DNA of 64,000 bases from Desmodesmus armatus (lineage: Eukaryota > Chlorophyta > Chlorophyceae > Sphaeropleales > Scenedesmaceae), in assembly GCA_007449985.2 (NCBI GenBank), contig VIIQ02000081.1, positions 1 to 64,000 of the forward strand, written 5' to 3'. The position numbers were made by a program, and so were the translations under genes. Positions 36,364 to 49,400 of this stretch are shown piece after piece. Positions within the stretch are counted from its first letter, which is position 1, and each line of letters begins with the position of its first letter. The notes below the pieces were generated by a model that was not told the DNA's origin, ran no database searches, and was given only the letters and a program-made list of their open reading frames with translations.

Positions 36364-37216
36364 GGTGACGCGGTAGTGGCAAGAAATATGAGCTTGCATG
36401 AAACACAGGGACCAAGCAAAGGTGCGCGGTTCGCTTGGAGCCAGGGTCCACACTCCATTGTTGCGTCCCGGGCGTCCCACACTCCTCGGCGGTTCATTGT
36501 TCTACTAGGATGCGCCAGAAATTTAGACGCCTTCCACATGCACCTGGTATGTTAACCATGGTGCTGAGCGCAGTGGTGGTGAATGCAAAAGACACCCAGA
36601 TGAACGTTGAGTCACAAACTTTGGCAGCACGTGCACCCCGTACAAAATCCCACTGTCCCCAGACATTCATCCTTTAGTAGCTGAAAATGACTGGGCAGTG
36701 GCAACTCTGCTGTAGCTTGTAGCCCAATGCGCTGCCTGTAGCTGCATGTAGCTGCCAATGGACGTACTGCTGCCAGAGCATGTGGCTTGAGGGTGTTGCG
36801 TGCAGCTGACGCTGAAAGAATTCAAGTCATGGCCTATCTGTAACGGGACATGTGACCTAGACGAGCATCGCTTTTGATGCCGTCACACTATCTGGGGCCC
36901 GGCAAGGTTGCATCGTCACAAGCCTTCCTTGCCACAGCATGCAGATCAAGGCCAGCTGCAACCAGCTACACAGGGCAACGAACAGAGGCCTGCAAACCAG
37001 CAGCTTGCAGCCATTTTCAGGGCAGCCATGCCAAGTTGCTCCACACCTCAGCCCCAAAGTCCAGGACGTAGTTGGATGTAGCCATCTGGTTCAACCTAAG
37101 TTTGTGATACTGCCCAAACCGCTGGGTGCATATGCGCATGACCATGCGCGCATGGATGCGGCGCGGCAAGCTACAGCCAGCCAGCTACTAGCTGTGCCAC
37201 ATGTTGGCCCTGACGC
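36364..37216. other. Intergenic; no gene recognised
   Basis: Lies 5' of the epimerase-GT2 gene and 3' of the membrane-protein gene (both minus), so it probably holds the promoter of the first and the 3' UTR of the second. A short local repeat of gtagctgcatgtagctgcc is seen near 36,730-36,760. Confidence 0.35.
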
Positions 37217-38674
37217 CTACATCAGCCGCCGCCGCCTCATGTAAAACACTGCGGCCACACTGCCAAGGGCCACCCCCGTCAGCAGCACTGCAGGTATAAC
37301 ATAGGAACCCCCCGGTCCGTTTGACAGTGACCACCAGCCCCGCAGGCCACCCCGGCCATCATCTCTCAACCAGTCTGACTCCCCTGGGGGCATGTCCACA
37401 GCACCTGCAGGAACAACAGCATACAGCAGGCGCTCCTTAGGAATCTTACATGAAATTTTACATATATTGACTGCTTTGAAAGCCCGAGGCGTCAGATGTC
37501 TCAGGCAAAGCGTTGCGACACAGCTATGCATGCAAAGCAAAGTGGGCGTTGGCAGGTGTGACCCACCCCGTACATCCATGCACGACACCCTTGCTCTCCT
37601 GCCAGTTCCTCCCACCCTGAGCAGAAACCGTGGGAAACGGGCACAGACAGCAGGTGCACAGTACGGTGTACCCCATGGTGGGACAGCAGCACCGCTGGCT
37701 GGCAACCCCGCTTACCCTGCAGGAGTGGCTCTATAACATGCTGCTGCAGCATCGTCTCCAGTGCATCAGCGTGCTGCACCACTCCCACCCAGGATGGCTG
37801 CCTCAGCAGGGCTTCATCGGGCACGTACTTGGGCATCAGCAGGCCCAGCAGCTGCAGCAGGGCGCCAACACAAGAACAGCAACAGCAGGCTGGATAAGTG
37901 CACCACACATGCCTTCCTCAACGCGTCCAGGAGGAGAGGGAGCTTCCGCTTGAAGCGTGGCATGGGTCTGCATGCAGCGTTCAAGGTCCAACCATCTGCA
38001 GTAAAGTGCTACCTGCCATGCTCAAGCTCGGCCAACAAAAGTGCTGATCAGTGACAACTGACAACTGACAAGTGAAAGACACTCACTGCGGCGGTGATAG
38101 TACACTTACATGGTCATTTGCGCTGTTGTTGACCTCCACTGTGTGGACCAGCATGCGTCCTGTAGCGCGTTGCAGGCTGCAATGCAGCAGCAGTGTGTTG
38201 CGCTTGCCGGGTATCGTGTAGCTGCATGAACAGGACAGCAGCAGATCAACACTTACGTCATGTGACATGAGAGACAACACCAAAGGCTGGTGAAAGGGTT
38301 GCCAGAGCCACACATCAAATGGCCGTGTTGGAAAGGCACTGGCGTCAATGCAAAGCAGTGCATTGTGTCGGGTTACCACACTATTCTTAGGGTAAATCCA
38401 GGGCAAGAGAGAGGCACTACAGACGCCAAGGGTGCTTGCAACGCATTCTGGAGCTCGCCATGAGAGCCATGTCTTATCTGTGCGCGTCAATCCCAGCATC
38501 AGCCATAGTATGGGTAACCAGTTGAGCATAGTGCTTGGGAAAACAATGTCGCAAGGTGAACACTTCCAGGCCCAAACAAGCCTACCTGAACTTCCATTCG
38601 TCCTTAAACTCCTTGGCCCAGTGCGGCACTGGAGCCCACCTGTTGCTGGCAGCCTCACCAGCCGGCACGGCAGT
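37217..38674 (-). CDS. C-terminally anchored membrane protein of unknown function (5' incomplete)
   Basis: Four exons join in phase: 38674-38586, 38416-38110, 37851-37716 and 37404-37217. The donors are TTCAG|GTAGGC, GACCAT|GTAAGT and GCAGG|GTAAGC, and the acceptors are GTGCAG, CTGTAG, CTGCAG and CTGCAG. Visible segments in order are NRWAPVPHWAKEFKDEWKF, then a beta-rich stretch with YTIPGKRNTLLLHCSLQ and VHTVEVNNSAND, then MPKYVPDEALLRQPSW. The protein ends in a single hydrophobic segment (SYVIPAVLLTGVALGSVAAV) followed by FYMRRRRLM. That end looks like a type I membrane protein with a short basic cytosolic tail, probably ER or secretory pathway. I do not recognise the family. More 5' exons must exist upstream of 38,674, and I could not place them. 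Confidence 0.55.
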
Positions 38675-38959
38675 CTGCACACACGCAAAGCACACCACAG
38701 CATGCCACAGCATGTCATCTCAAAATGCCCACACTGCCAGGTAACCGTTAGCTGCAGGAGTACTGCGTGCACACAACCCAGACGGGGTACACACCATGTT
38801 CACTCTGTGCTAGCTACACATACATCATTTATGCAAGCACCACCATACCTGGAATCCCGCCTGCACCATGACCACATGGCAGGCCAGTGCCAGCACAGCT
38901 CCAGGGTCTGCAGGCAGGCTGGCAGGGCCCCTGGGAACTGCATGTGTTAATAGCTGCAG

Positions 38960-39110
38960 GCAGGCAGCACAGCACAGAACAGCACAGAACAGCACAGAAC
39001 AGCACAGAACAGCACAGCACAGCACAGCACAGGACAGCACACCACAGTGACAAACCTGCCATTGTAGCGAGCTTGCTGAGCATGCGGGGGGGGGGGTGCA
39101 GGTGGGGGTG
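38960..39110. repeat. Decamer tandem repeat and G-run
   Basis: The unit cagcacagaa repeats about five times at 38,968-39,012 and decays into cagca copies to about 39,035. A run of G follows at 39,086-39,095. It lies between the membrane-protein gene and the thioredoxin-like gene. No coding role is seen. Confidence 0.7.
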
Positions 39111-39427
39111 CATGTGTTTGAAGGTACTCCTGCTCCCAACACACCTGTCATTGCTTTGCTCTTCACAACAACTGCCTCAAAGGCACCTGAAGGGCGCTGA
39201 CTGAAGCACTAGCAGCTGCTCAGTGCTTACAGAAGCCTGGGAGCAAGTGCATCCACTCCGTCCCCCTATTCCTATTCACCTTGTCCATCTCCTGTGCAGC
39301 TATCCGCCCAGGCCGCCTTTGCCTTCTGCAGCAGCTCAAACACTCCCGCTCCTGCTCCTGCCACTGCTCCTGTTGCTGCGGTTGCGGCTGCGGATGCTGG
39401 CAGTGCTGATTGTTGTTACAGCAACGA

Positions 39428-41042
39428 CTACTGCTTCCCCTTGGGTGGCTTCTGCTGTGATTGACCTGGCACCAAGCTCAGCAACTCGTCCAAAGCTGCT
39501 GTGACGTGCCCTTGGCTGCGGGGCTTTCCACTCTTGGCTACAGCCAAGCCTGCAACACCAGGTATGCAAGAGGGGCAGCATGCCCAGCAATCTCAACCAC
39601 CATGCCTTACGCATGTTCAGCAAAAAGAGGACTGATGTGTGTTCAGCGAATGGATGACTATATGTGGCTGCATGTGCGCTCTTTGATACAGATGCTGCTG
39701 CTGCAGATAGCTGCATACTTGCTTTGAATAGCTGGAATCAGCAAACAGGGACATAATGTTTGAGCATACCTCCTGGCTCTAGCAGGACAAAGCATGGGAC
39801 TGAGTGGATGTCATACTGCAGCATCTGCACAGGCAGCAACAGCATTGAACAGCGCTTAGTTGACTCACAGCCATGTGTGGGCGCTGAAACAGTCGTGGCG
39901 AAACACTTGTGACACAAGGCTTCCAAACAGTCCTCCTGCATCTGCCAGGTACTCTCTTGCATGGTGGTGGTGCTTCAGGTGGTCACCTTTGTTGCAAACT
40001 CACCTCTGGAGCGAAGCCTTGAGCACCATCTATGTTAATGTGTACTAGGTTGAGATGTGACTCGAGTGTAGAGCGTTCCTGTACGCAAGAGCTGGAGTGA
40101 GTGCCAGCCTGACAGCAGCAGATCGGACTGGTCTAGTACCGGGGTCTAGTACCTCTTCCACCCGGTTGCTGATGGACCTGCAGAGTTTGCACACTGATGA
40201 TTTGAAAAAGAGGAGGGTGTGCTTGCGTCGATCACCGAGAGCGTTGATCAAAGTATGCTGGGTCATGCAGAGGGTGGCAACACTGTGGCAGTTTCAAGCA
40301 TCAGCTGCAGATGGCTGCGTTCTGACACAACATAGAATTCACTCTCTGAGACGCAGATGGGGTTTGGGGGTCAGCCCTGCCTTTTGCCTTCTCATCCTTG
40401 CGGGTCATGATCTGTCCAGCTGTCCAGCACCCTACATGACTCAGCCAGTGAGCCATACGCTGAATCACGTTGCTGGTCGAGGACCAAGCCACTAAGCCAG
40501 GGAGCCAGGAAAACTGCAGGTGTTACACAAGCTCGCATACCATGCCTGTGGTTTGGCCTTCCGATGTGGCCTCGATTGTTGCTGTACAGTGACGTGCCAC
40601 TGGGTGCGACGTGTCCTGGAGCAAAATAGTGCAGCCTTTGCAAACTTGCCTGCTGGGCTCAATGGCATCGTCAGCCTTTGATGTTACAATGTTGCCAACA
40701 ATCCAAGCATGCTAGTCATGGCGCAGGGGCCACCGGTATGAGCAGTTTTGACGGCACGACCCCGGCCTCATTCACCCCTGCCGACCACTGGACCAATGCA
40801 GGCTGAACTGCCATCGATAGGCCGCCCGGGCGGCCAAAGCCACCTCCCAGGCGTCCATGACCACTGGTGCCGCAGCTGTGGCACGGGCCCCCTGTTGACA
40901 CCTCGCTAATGAAAAAATCAAGCAATAATTCACCAGCAATCATGAAACACGACAAGACGTAGGGCGCGGAGCGCGTCGACAACAAGTGGGAGTGCAGGCA
41001 AGGCTTCTCACCTGACACAACGTGCAGGCGCACAGCCAACAT
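39428..41042 (-). CDS. Thioredoxin-fold protein with CKLC site, probably plastid-targeted
   Basis: Six exons join in phase: 41042-41012, 40905-40776, 40282-40140, 40044-40004, 39824-39770 and 39549-39428 (173 residues). The leader (MLAVRLHVVS, then ARCQQGARATAAAPVV) is rich in Arg, Ala and Ser, with few acidic residues, as in chloroplast transit peptides. The thioredoxin core follows: TLLFFKSSVCKLCRSISNRV with a CxxC pair at the start of helix 1, then VHINIDGAQGF as the next strand, then YDIHSVPCFVLLEPGG with the cis-Pro loop before the next strand. It ends SGKPRSQGHVTAALDELLSL and a basic tail. A disulphide-exchange role is inferred from CxxC plus cis-Pro. The partner is unknown, and the Trp usually before the first Cys is Val here. 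The join between exons 2 and 3 is the least certain. Confidence 0.7.
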
Positions 41043-43503
41043 TGCTTCTTAAAAAGAAAGCCACCAGACTGTGCACCAAGGCAACACCACAATGCTTGTT
41101 ATCATAGCTACACGAATAACTCCTCTCACAAGCGCTTCAGAAGACAGGCACTTGACTGTGAGGCCTGCTCAGCGCCCCACAGCTGATTTCAGTGTTGTTG
41201 CCCATCAAACAAGGACGGCAAGATGCGACCGCAGACACTGTGTCAACAGCGCCAACACACAACAGGTAACTGGAAAGGGCGCAACGACCCAGGAACAAGA
41301 GCACCCCCAGAACCAGCCACGCACTTTACTCAGCTGCTGTAACCACGCCCAAAAGCCTCTCCATTGCCCATCAGCATTTCCGACAGTGAGTACCCACAGC
41401 AGCTGACACAGTGTCTGTTGGCAGCTTGACCGCTCTGAAGCAAAAGGCTGCAAGAAATCATGACGAGGCGGCTCCACTCAAACGCACATGCCAAGACACA
41501 ATGGACATGCTGACGTCAAAACCGCGTCGTCACACTCACTCAAAGCTGGCGGCCCAGAAACCCCCTGCATGCGCGAACAGCTGAACATCAAGCCATTCAC
41601 CAGCGGCCCTGCAACCACAAGTGCGCAGGCCGCAGGTTGAAGCTCAAGTGTTTTTTCATAACCGTCTGATGCGGCAGCAGCCGGCCGTGTGGCACAGCTA
41701 CAGCGCGCAGCTTATGCCTAGTAGCTGGGGCACCAGAAACATGCGCTCTGGATCCAGCTGTATCCATGGCACCCACTGTGAACGACTGCAACAATTCAAC
41801 ACCAGCAGCATGGTGTATAACAAAGCACGGCGGCTTGACACGCAGCCCTCCCCTTTTACCACACTCCTGAGGCTGCAAAAAACAAACAGGAGGCTGCCCT
41901 AGGCGATGCGCAGCTGCGCACAGTGGCAACATGCTTGCCATGCAACGTGTACAAGGCTGCCTGGCTTGGCTGGTGACAAGCACAAAGGGCAACGGCAGGT
42001 GCAAGTTAATCGGCAGACCTCCTGGGGCGCAGCACCTTCGCCGCCCTTGGAGAGACCCAACGCAACTAGCTGCAGACAAAACCTGCTGCACTTATAGAAG
42101 CATGCGCGTCATCCGGGTCGCAGCAACAACAATGGCAGCTGCTCTACCATGCCACCACACAGCCATTACAGGCAAGCTTCATTGAACACGACTGGCAGAC
42201 TGATCGGTATAGGCACCAGCAGGGCGGTGCTGCAGTCAGTTTAACTGCAGCAGACGCCCTAGGGGTGGCGCCTGGAGTTGCTCACAAAAAGTGTGCAGCC
42301 TTCGGTCAGAGGCGTGCAATTACTCTGTGGGCACACACAGTCCCACACGGCTGGCGACCACACTCCAGCAGCTGCTGGCCTTCACCCCTGCTGACGCAAC
42401 ACATGCTTTGAAGGCTGCAAACGACACAACTGATCCCTCCACTTCTGTTAGCGTCAGCAAGACGTAGTACCGACCACTCGCCTACACAGCCTCGCCCACC
42501 TCTCAAAAGCCAAATCCATCATGACTCACCCCCCCCCCCCAACCTGCATGGACAGGCGTCAGATGCCTGTTGCACACAGCGCCACAACTCCATACATGGC
42601 TGCGCAGCATCCGCGGCAACGCACAGTCTGACTACTGTCTTTGCTTGTGCCATGTGCACTGGAGCGCTGGCCAGACAGTTGGGCAAAGGAGAACACGTCA
42701 ACCGAGGCGCAAATGTTTGGCAGCGACAGCCAAAATGCAGACTGTAACCCTGACAGCCCATGCTGCTGACAGGCCACTACCTTGTACCCCCAACCAAAGG
42801 CAACAGCTTCTTTCTCCAAGCTGCTGGTTGGCGCAATGCGAGTTTTCCCACCCCAACAGACCGCACCAACATACCGCACTAGCAGCGTCAGCATGCACGC
42901 AATTCGCCAGTCACCGTCTGCAGGCGCATCGCACACACGCACTTCACATGCGGGGCAATTGTCAGCAGTGCATATTGGGGTGAGCCACAGTTGACACCAC
43001 TACAAGACAACAATTTGGGATAGGGATTGTGTACAGGCACGGCCAGCGTACATTTGCAGGCAGCACGTGCCACCCAGCGCTAGCACAAGACCACACCCAA
43101 CCCCAGCAAAAATCCAAGTTCTGAGCAATAGACGCCAGCAGGGCTAAGCCATGCTGTGCAAGCAGTTCTTGAGCCTACACATGCACACAGCCAGGGTATA
43201 GGTGTGGCCAGCAACTTGTGGACAACCACAAAGAACACAACATGCACATGTGGATCCTTACAGCACCCTCAACGAACGGCACCCTCGACCAACGCGCCAA
43301 ATTTCACAAGTCACAAGCCTGCATCCCAGGGGTGATTCCCAACGGCGCGAACCAACACTCCTGAGATAACCTGAACAAACACACACACCCCATATAGGAC
43401 AAATCCTAGTGAGCATGCATGCGTACCCATGCACTCCTGCTGCTGATACACACAACACAACACAGCCGACACGTGATCCATGACCAGGCCAGGTGCGTAT
43501 GCA
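41043..43503. other. CA-rich intergenic DNA, no gene recognised
   Basis: About 2.5 kb with many short frames on both strands and no domain I recognise. The plus strand is CA-rich. A C-run lies at 42,531-42,541. Near its right end ttaca at 43,258-43,262 (TGTAA on the minus strand) lies about 245 bases past the stop of the CCCH gene and is a good candidate for its poly(A) signal. Confidence 0.4.
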
Positions 43504-45439
43504 TCAGATGGCCAGCAACGGACAGGGCACGGGACACCAGACGGTAACAATCACCCTAGTGGGCCACCTGGGCATCCAGCAAACCAGCAGCATCGCCTGC
43601 TGGTTCAATAACTGCTGCATCACCTGTTGGCTGCCATCAGCTGCTGCTTGCTGCTGTTGCTGGACCATGCTGCAGCCAACAGCCTGGGGGGCACACAGCC
43701 CTGCCTGCATAGGGTAGCAGCCGCCGTCCTTGCCCTGCAGGCCATCCAGTGGCAGCCACTGGTCCAGGGCAGCTGGGCCCATCAGGTTGGGGATGGGAAT
43801 ACCTGGCGCCAAGCCACCCCCAGCAGAGTGCGGAGCTGCACTAAGCGCAAAGGCACGCTGCTGCTGTGCAAGCATACTGCGCGCCGCAGCTGCTGCAGAC
43901 ACTGCTGGCCATGGCGTGGCTGTGCCAGGGGGCATGAGCCACACCTCACCGCCTGGTGCTGCTGCACTGGCAGCCAGCAGCTGCGGGTCCAGCATGGGAA
44001 CTTGCTGCTGCTGCAGGAAGGCACCGTTGCCATACGCTGCCACCGCGGCGGCAGCACCCGCCTGCTGCAGGACGCCTGCGCCTGCCAGGGGCCACAGGCC
44101 AGCTGAGCCGGACACGGACATGTCTGCAGAGCCTGACAGGCTGGCGTCGACTGCTGCGAGGTAGGCGCCGTTCTGCAGGCGTGCCATGCCTCCGACATCG
44201 AGCAGTGGTGCTGGGCTGAGTGCCGCCATGCTGGCTGTCAGCTTGGCAAGGGCTGTTGCATCCTCGACGGACAGGCTGTTGCTGGGGCTGTTGCTGCTGC
44301 TGGCCACGTGCCTAGCAGCCCCGCACTCACTGCTGCCAGGGCTAGCAATGCTGCTGCCTGGCCTGATCTTCATGTCGCCTGCAATGCTGCCGCAGCTGTT
44401 GCCAGCCAAGCTTGCTCCGCTGCGGCTGGCGCTGGCATCCAGGTCCTGCCCAACGTCGGCCAGCTGCTGTGCGGCTACGGCTGCGGCTGTGTCAAGCTTG
44501 GAGTAAGGAGTCGACCGCAGCTCCTGCTGAGAGTGAGCAAAGAAGCACACTGGGCGCTTGCAGTTCGCACCCAGGCTGCACATCTTGGTGCGGAAGCGCC
44601 CAGGGTGCAGCCACAGCTCAAAATGGCCGTGTGCGTACTTGCAGGCAGCGCCGAAGGGGCATTTCTGCAGAGCAAGCAAGAGGCACAAAAATGCAGGAAC
44701 TGAGGTGAGGGGAGCATTGGAATGTGGCCATGATCCACACTTGGGAAAGTGCCGTGATGACTGAAACATGAAGTGCCGAGCGCACTGCAGCTGAAGGCCA
44801 CAACCTGCCAGGAGAGTGCTGTGGGGCCGATTCTGCAGCAAGGTTAGTTATGCTGCGCTAGGCGTCTCAGCTGCAGCCCAACGAGACCCAGGTGACTGTG
44901 GGAGCAGGGGGCAAATGCTGGACGCACCTCCTTCAGGTCTGTGCTGTGTTGGGTGCTGCCACACATGAAGGGGAGGTAGGCTGAGGGGTGTCGACGCTCG
45001 CTGGACTCCCCGGCGTGTGCAAAAGGACAAGTGGCGTAGTCGTGACGCCAGGTCTTGTCGCAGGGCACAACCTGTGAGGGTTGTCAACCAGGCAAAACAG
45101 TGTCAGCACTGTGACATCGCCACCAAACGTCTCGTCACCCTAGCAGCACAAGGCACCAGCCCGCAATTGCGGGGCGGAGAAAAGTTTAATGCAACTATAC
45201 ATCGAAACAATGCTGCCTTGTAGGCCGCAACACAGCAGAGTCAGCGACCATCGCGACTGCAAATCATGCAGCACCGATTTGCAGTCTCGGCCTGGAAGCG
45301 GTGCGATTGCGGCCACGACATGCCTTCCCACCTTGTAAGTATACTGCAGAAACTCATCATCATAAGCCTGCGCGACCTGGGAGCCAGCAGGCTTGCTGGA
45401 CGGAACCGTGCGCAGCCCTTCGAGCGGCAGCCTGCACAT
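43504..45439 (-). CDS. Plant-type tandem CCCH zinc-finger protein
   Basis: Three exons, 45439-45332, 45071-44928 and 44664-43504, join in phase 0 (AAG|GTGGGA to CACAG; GAG|GTGCGT to CTGCAG) to give 470 residues. The order of parts matches plant RR-type TZF proteins, which bind AU-rich mRNA and promote its turnover: DDEFLQYTYK, then VVPCDKTWRHDYATCPFAH (the RR-type C/H pre-motif), RRHPSAY, a first finger ending CPFGAACKYAHG, the linker FELWLHPGRFRT, and a second finger CSLGANCKRPVCFFAH. The second finger has the standard C-x5-C-x4-C-x3-H spacing. In the first, the first two Cys are 12 apart where 7-8 is usual. The remaining 330 residues are Ala/Gln/Ser-rich and low in complexity. A donor-like CAG|GTGGCC just before the stop means that more 3' exons are possible. 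Confidence 0.85.
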
Positions 45440-46486
45440 CTTTCTTCAGTGTTGGCTGATGGTTAACGGTGTCTATCGGACAAGGGTGCACGGACAGCAG
45501 GGCCACAGCTGAAAGAAAATGACGGGGCGCGCAAAGACAAAACACGACAATGTCTGCCTGATTGTTGTTAGCTCAACAAATACTCGGACGTTGTTTTGCG
45601 ACGTCCAAACATACCAGATGTCAGAACGACACGCATGTAACAGTGTTATGTCATCCAGGGAAAATGTGTCATACAGGGAATTCATACGGCTGCCTGAGTG
45701 CATTATCTTTTTGAAAGTTGAGCTCCGACACCGTGGGCATTCGCTTGCAGGGGCTGCACGATGCGGCCCCTTGTCTGCTGATGATGTCTCAGTGCTGCTG
45801 CTGTCCTAATAAGCAGCCCCAATTCCAATCTGCGCCCTGAATGTCATGTTGCGCCGTGCCCACCGATACCAGTTTGTGCACGTGGCACCGTTTGTCTTGC
45901 CCCATGGCATCAGAAAAAGTGTACCGTGTGGCGGGGGTGCCGCTGACACAGCAGGGTGCTGACCAGGCAGGGCGCACAGAAGGTAGTTGGCGGCGAGTTT
46001 ATATGCAACACGCAGCCAATTGAATTGAGGTTCGCTTCTCAATGAGCAAGCCGCACAGCTGAGGAACATGGCCTGGTCCAGGTCTCTAGGGGAGGTGCAG
46101 AGAGCGGCGTGCACCATACCTGGTACATGGCTACCTCTAAGTCAGCCAGCAAGCACTTGCTGCCATGTGCACAATTGCTGCTCATATTTGTTGATATTGT
46201 CTGCTCGCATAGCGTTCTCAGGGACTAGGCCAGTAGCAGGGCACCAACATACGGTAATCAAGGTGTCAATTTCTTTCCCATGTTGCGTCAACCCCCATTC
46301 AGCAGGTATCACATTGGTAAGTTCAGGATTTCTGATTTTCCATTGAGCCATAAAACGCCCTTGACATCTTTGGAAGTTCCGAAAAATGACAGTACATCAT
46401 GATGGTTTGACGGTTGACGCCTGAATTGATATGTGGCCACGGGCACACATGACAAGCACGTGCTTATACAGTAAGGTTACAACACA
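45440..46486. promoter_or_regulatory. Divergent intergenic region between the CCCH and PNGase A genes
   Basis: About 1.05 kb between two genes transcribed away from each other (CCCH leftward, PNGase A rightward), so it must hold both promoters. I see no TATA box or known motif that I would defend, and no further gene. Confidence 0.4.
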
Positions 46487-49400
46487 ATGCAGCTGGTCTT
46501 GCGTCTATCTCTCCTGCTGCTTGCAATAACTTGCAACAGCAACAGCTCCACTGCTCGCGCAGAAACCCCGTTGCATGTGTACAACAGCTGCTTGATGCCA
46601 GATGGCGTCTTAGGTCAATGCAGGATTCGACCCAGGCAGGTTGCAGCACCTGCAGATGTCCAGGCTGGGGCTGCATTAGAACTGCCAATAGACATGCGCC
46701 TGCCTTGTACCAACACAACATGTGCCGAGGTGCGGCTGGGATGCTGCAGTCCGTTCGTTCATTGCCTATCACCCTTCCTGCATGAGCCATCTGCTGTCCT
46801 TGGGCTGCACAACATGCATGACCACACCTGTCAGCAGTAGCCCTCTCCCTCCTCGCACACATGGTACCTTAGCACAGGGCACTTGCAGGACCTGACAGCA
46901 GCGGCAGGATCCGACAAGCAGTAGTCACACCACGCGGTCACGGTCCTGCATTCCAGCACACCCTGCGGTCATCACATATCACTGCCTGGACGACTGTCAC
47001 TCACGTTCGGCTGCCGTGAAACTCACCCTCCTGTACCCTTGGTGGTGGTGGTGGTGGTGGTGGTGCTACTGCGCGTGTTGCTGCAGAATGTGGATGTTGC
47101 CGAGGTGCCTCCTCAGGTTCCCTCAGGTGCCAGTGAGTCCAGCTGCAGCGTGACCCTTATGCCTTGGTCCCCATTCCCCTGCACCTACAACACAGCAGCG
47201 TACACAGGGGTGGAGGGCCAGAACAAGACCAGTTGGTGTTACAGCCAGCACAGCAAGCCACAGCAGCAGGACTATGAGCTTGCACGAGACCTTGTGACAG
47301 ACGGCTACACCAACCTGTATCATGGCTGGCTTCCGGATGCACCCTGTGCTGTCAGTGGCAGTGGCGGCAGCAGAAGCAGCAGCAGCAGTAGTAACAGCAT
47401 GGCTGAGGGGCCTGGATACGGGCGACTCTTTACCAAGGTGCTGCTGACATTGAACTTCAGGGTTGCAGCAGGGCGGCAGTTTGACAGGACATACTGGTTC
47501 CAGATTGGGAGGGCCGTGGTGAGTGCAGGATGCGAGGGTGCCAGACAGACCCCGGTGGAATACGGGAGACGGGTGCAAAACAGGCAGCAGAACTGATGCG
47601 GCATGTGCAAACTGCAGCATAACCTGGGTGCTGCAACTGAGTTCCCTCGGCTGCTTCTTAGCCCTTGGTTGCATGCCATGCCGCGCTGGGACCTGTGGTG
47701 CTGGCCAGCCCTCAGCTGAACGTCACCCGGGACACCCACTACCAGGCAGGGACTGCATCACTGCCCAGCCAATACCCTGCCTACAGCACTTGCGTGTGCG
47801 GGAGTGTGACACGTCACCATGCTGCTGATGACACGTGTGAACCCCCTGCTTGGCAACGATACCTAGATGACAGCACCCTCGCAGCTAAAGCAAAGCGCAT
47901 CCACTAAGCCCTGTGCAGCAGACCGTACGCAACACCTGCGGTTGTTGTGGTGCTACTGTTTGTGCTTGCAGGCCGCAGTGGGCACCCTCACTGAGCCCAC
48001 TCGCTGGCTGGGTACTGACAAGTGGTGGAGCACGACTGTCGACATCACACACTTGCAGGTGGGGGCCATAGCAGTAGCCATAGCAGTAGCCATAGCAGTA
48101 GCCATAGCAGCAGGGGGCCATAGCAGGGCTGGACACTATTCCATCAAGAAGCAGTGCTTGAAGGTGCACATGGGCGCAGTCCAGGCATGCCCCATTTGTA
48201 TGGGCTGCATCGCCAGATACAACGCGACGGTGGACAGATCTTGGCCAGGTACCTGCACCCATCAGCTCAGACCAGAATACTCCAGCCCACTGGGCTCCAG
48301 ACTCCAGCCCACAGCCCACTGCAGTGCAGTGTATAGCTCTGTCTACCTCCCGACATTCCCCTCTTGTGTCTTGCCTCCGTTCTATGCAGGCATACCTGCG
48401 CCCAGGGCTGCCCACTCGCTGCAGCCTAAGCAACTTGATCAGCAACACGTACAATGTGCCACTGTGGGCGCAAGCCACCTTGCAGTTCTACTGGACGCAA
48501 GAGGCACCCAGCAATGCAGACCTGCAGCCGCTGGAAGCAGCTGCAGATGGCGCTGCTGGTGGAGCAGCAGCAGCAGAAGCAGCACTGGCACCACAGTCCA
48601 CACCAGCACCAAGGGCGGCCCCAGCGACCGCACCGCGCAAACCGGTCGAAGCAGCAGCGTCTGTTCCTGATGAAGTGGTGCCGTTGATACCACGTGAGGA
48701 CGAGGCTGAGTCCATGACTGTGCTGACGGGGCAGGGGGACAGGTGAGGGGGACAGGAAGCGATTGACAAGCCACCTGGCCGACTGAATGCTTAGCTGCCT
48801 TGTAACGGCATTTCCTTGGCCGGATGCCACCAGCAGTATTCGAAACAGTAGTCGACAAGCCATTGGGACCAGCGGCCACCGGCCAACACAGACTGCTGAC
48901 GGCAGAAGTTGCATGCCTGTTTTGACTCACAGTTCCTAGCTTGCCTGTTTGACTCACAGTTCCTGGCTCGCGCCTGCAGCCGTCAAACTCAGGTGGCATC
49001 AGCTTGATGCTGGTCACCCAACAGTGCAGCGATCATGCATGCTCCTCAAGTGCCGTTGTTCCTGTCCTGCAGTCCTGCTTCATGGCCCCAGGCCACCTTC
49101 AAGCTGCCAGCAGCCTTGTCAGCCCCGGAAATATCTACCGGGCACAGCTGCGGATCACTCCAAAGGCTGATGCATGCGAGGAGTTTTGGGCGATGAATCC
49201 CAGCGGTGCTGCCACCAACAACACCTGTGGGGGGCTCAGCACTGGGGAGCCCTATAGGGAGGTGAGGGGCGGGAGTTGGAGTGAGGGCGGGGAAGTAGTG
49301 ATGGTGCAGGCACACTGCGCGTGGAATGGAAGCAGGGAGAGTGCACCAGGTCATTGTTGTGCATGGCTCAGCCCAATGGACAGAGGTCACGAGTGCTTAT

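Noticed and set aside
38083..38772. Single 229-codon minus frame as one exon of the membrane protein
   Set aside because: Good splice sites at 38,416 and 38,110, with matching phases in three neighbouring exons, support splitting it.
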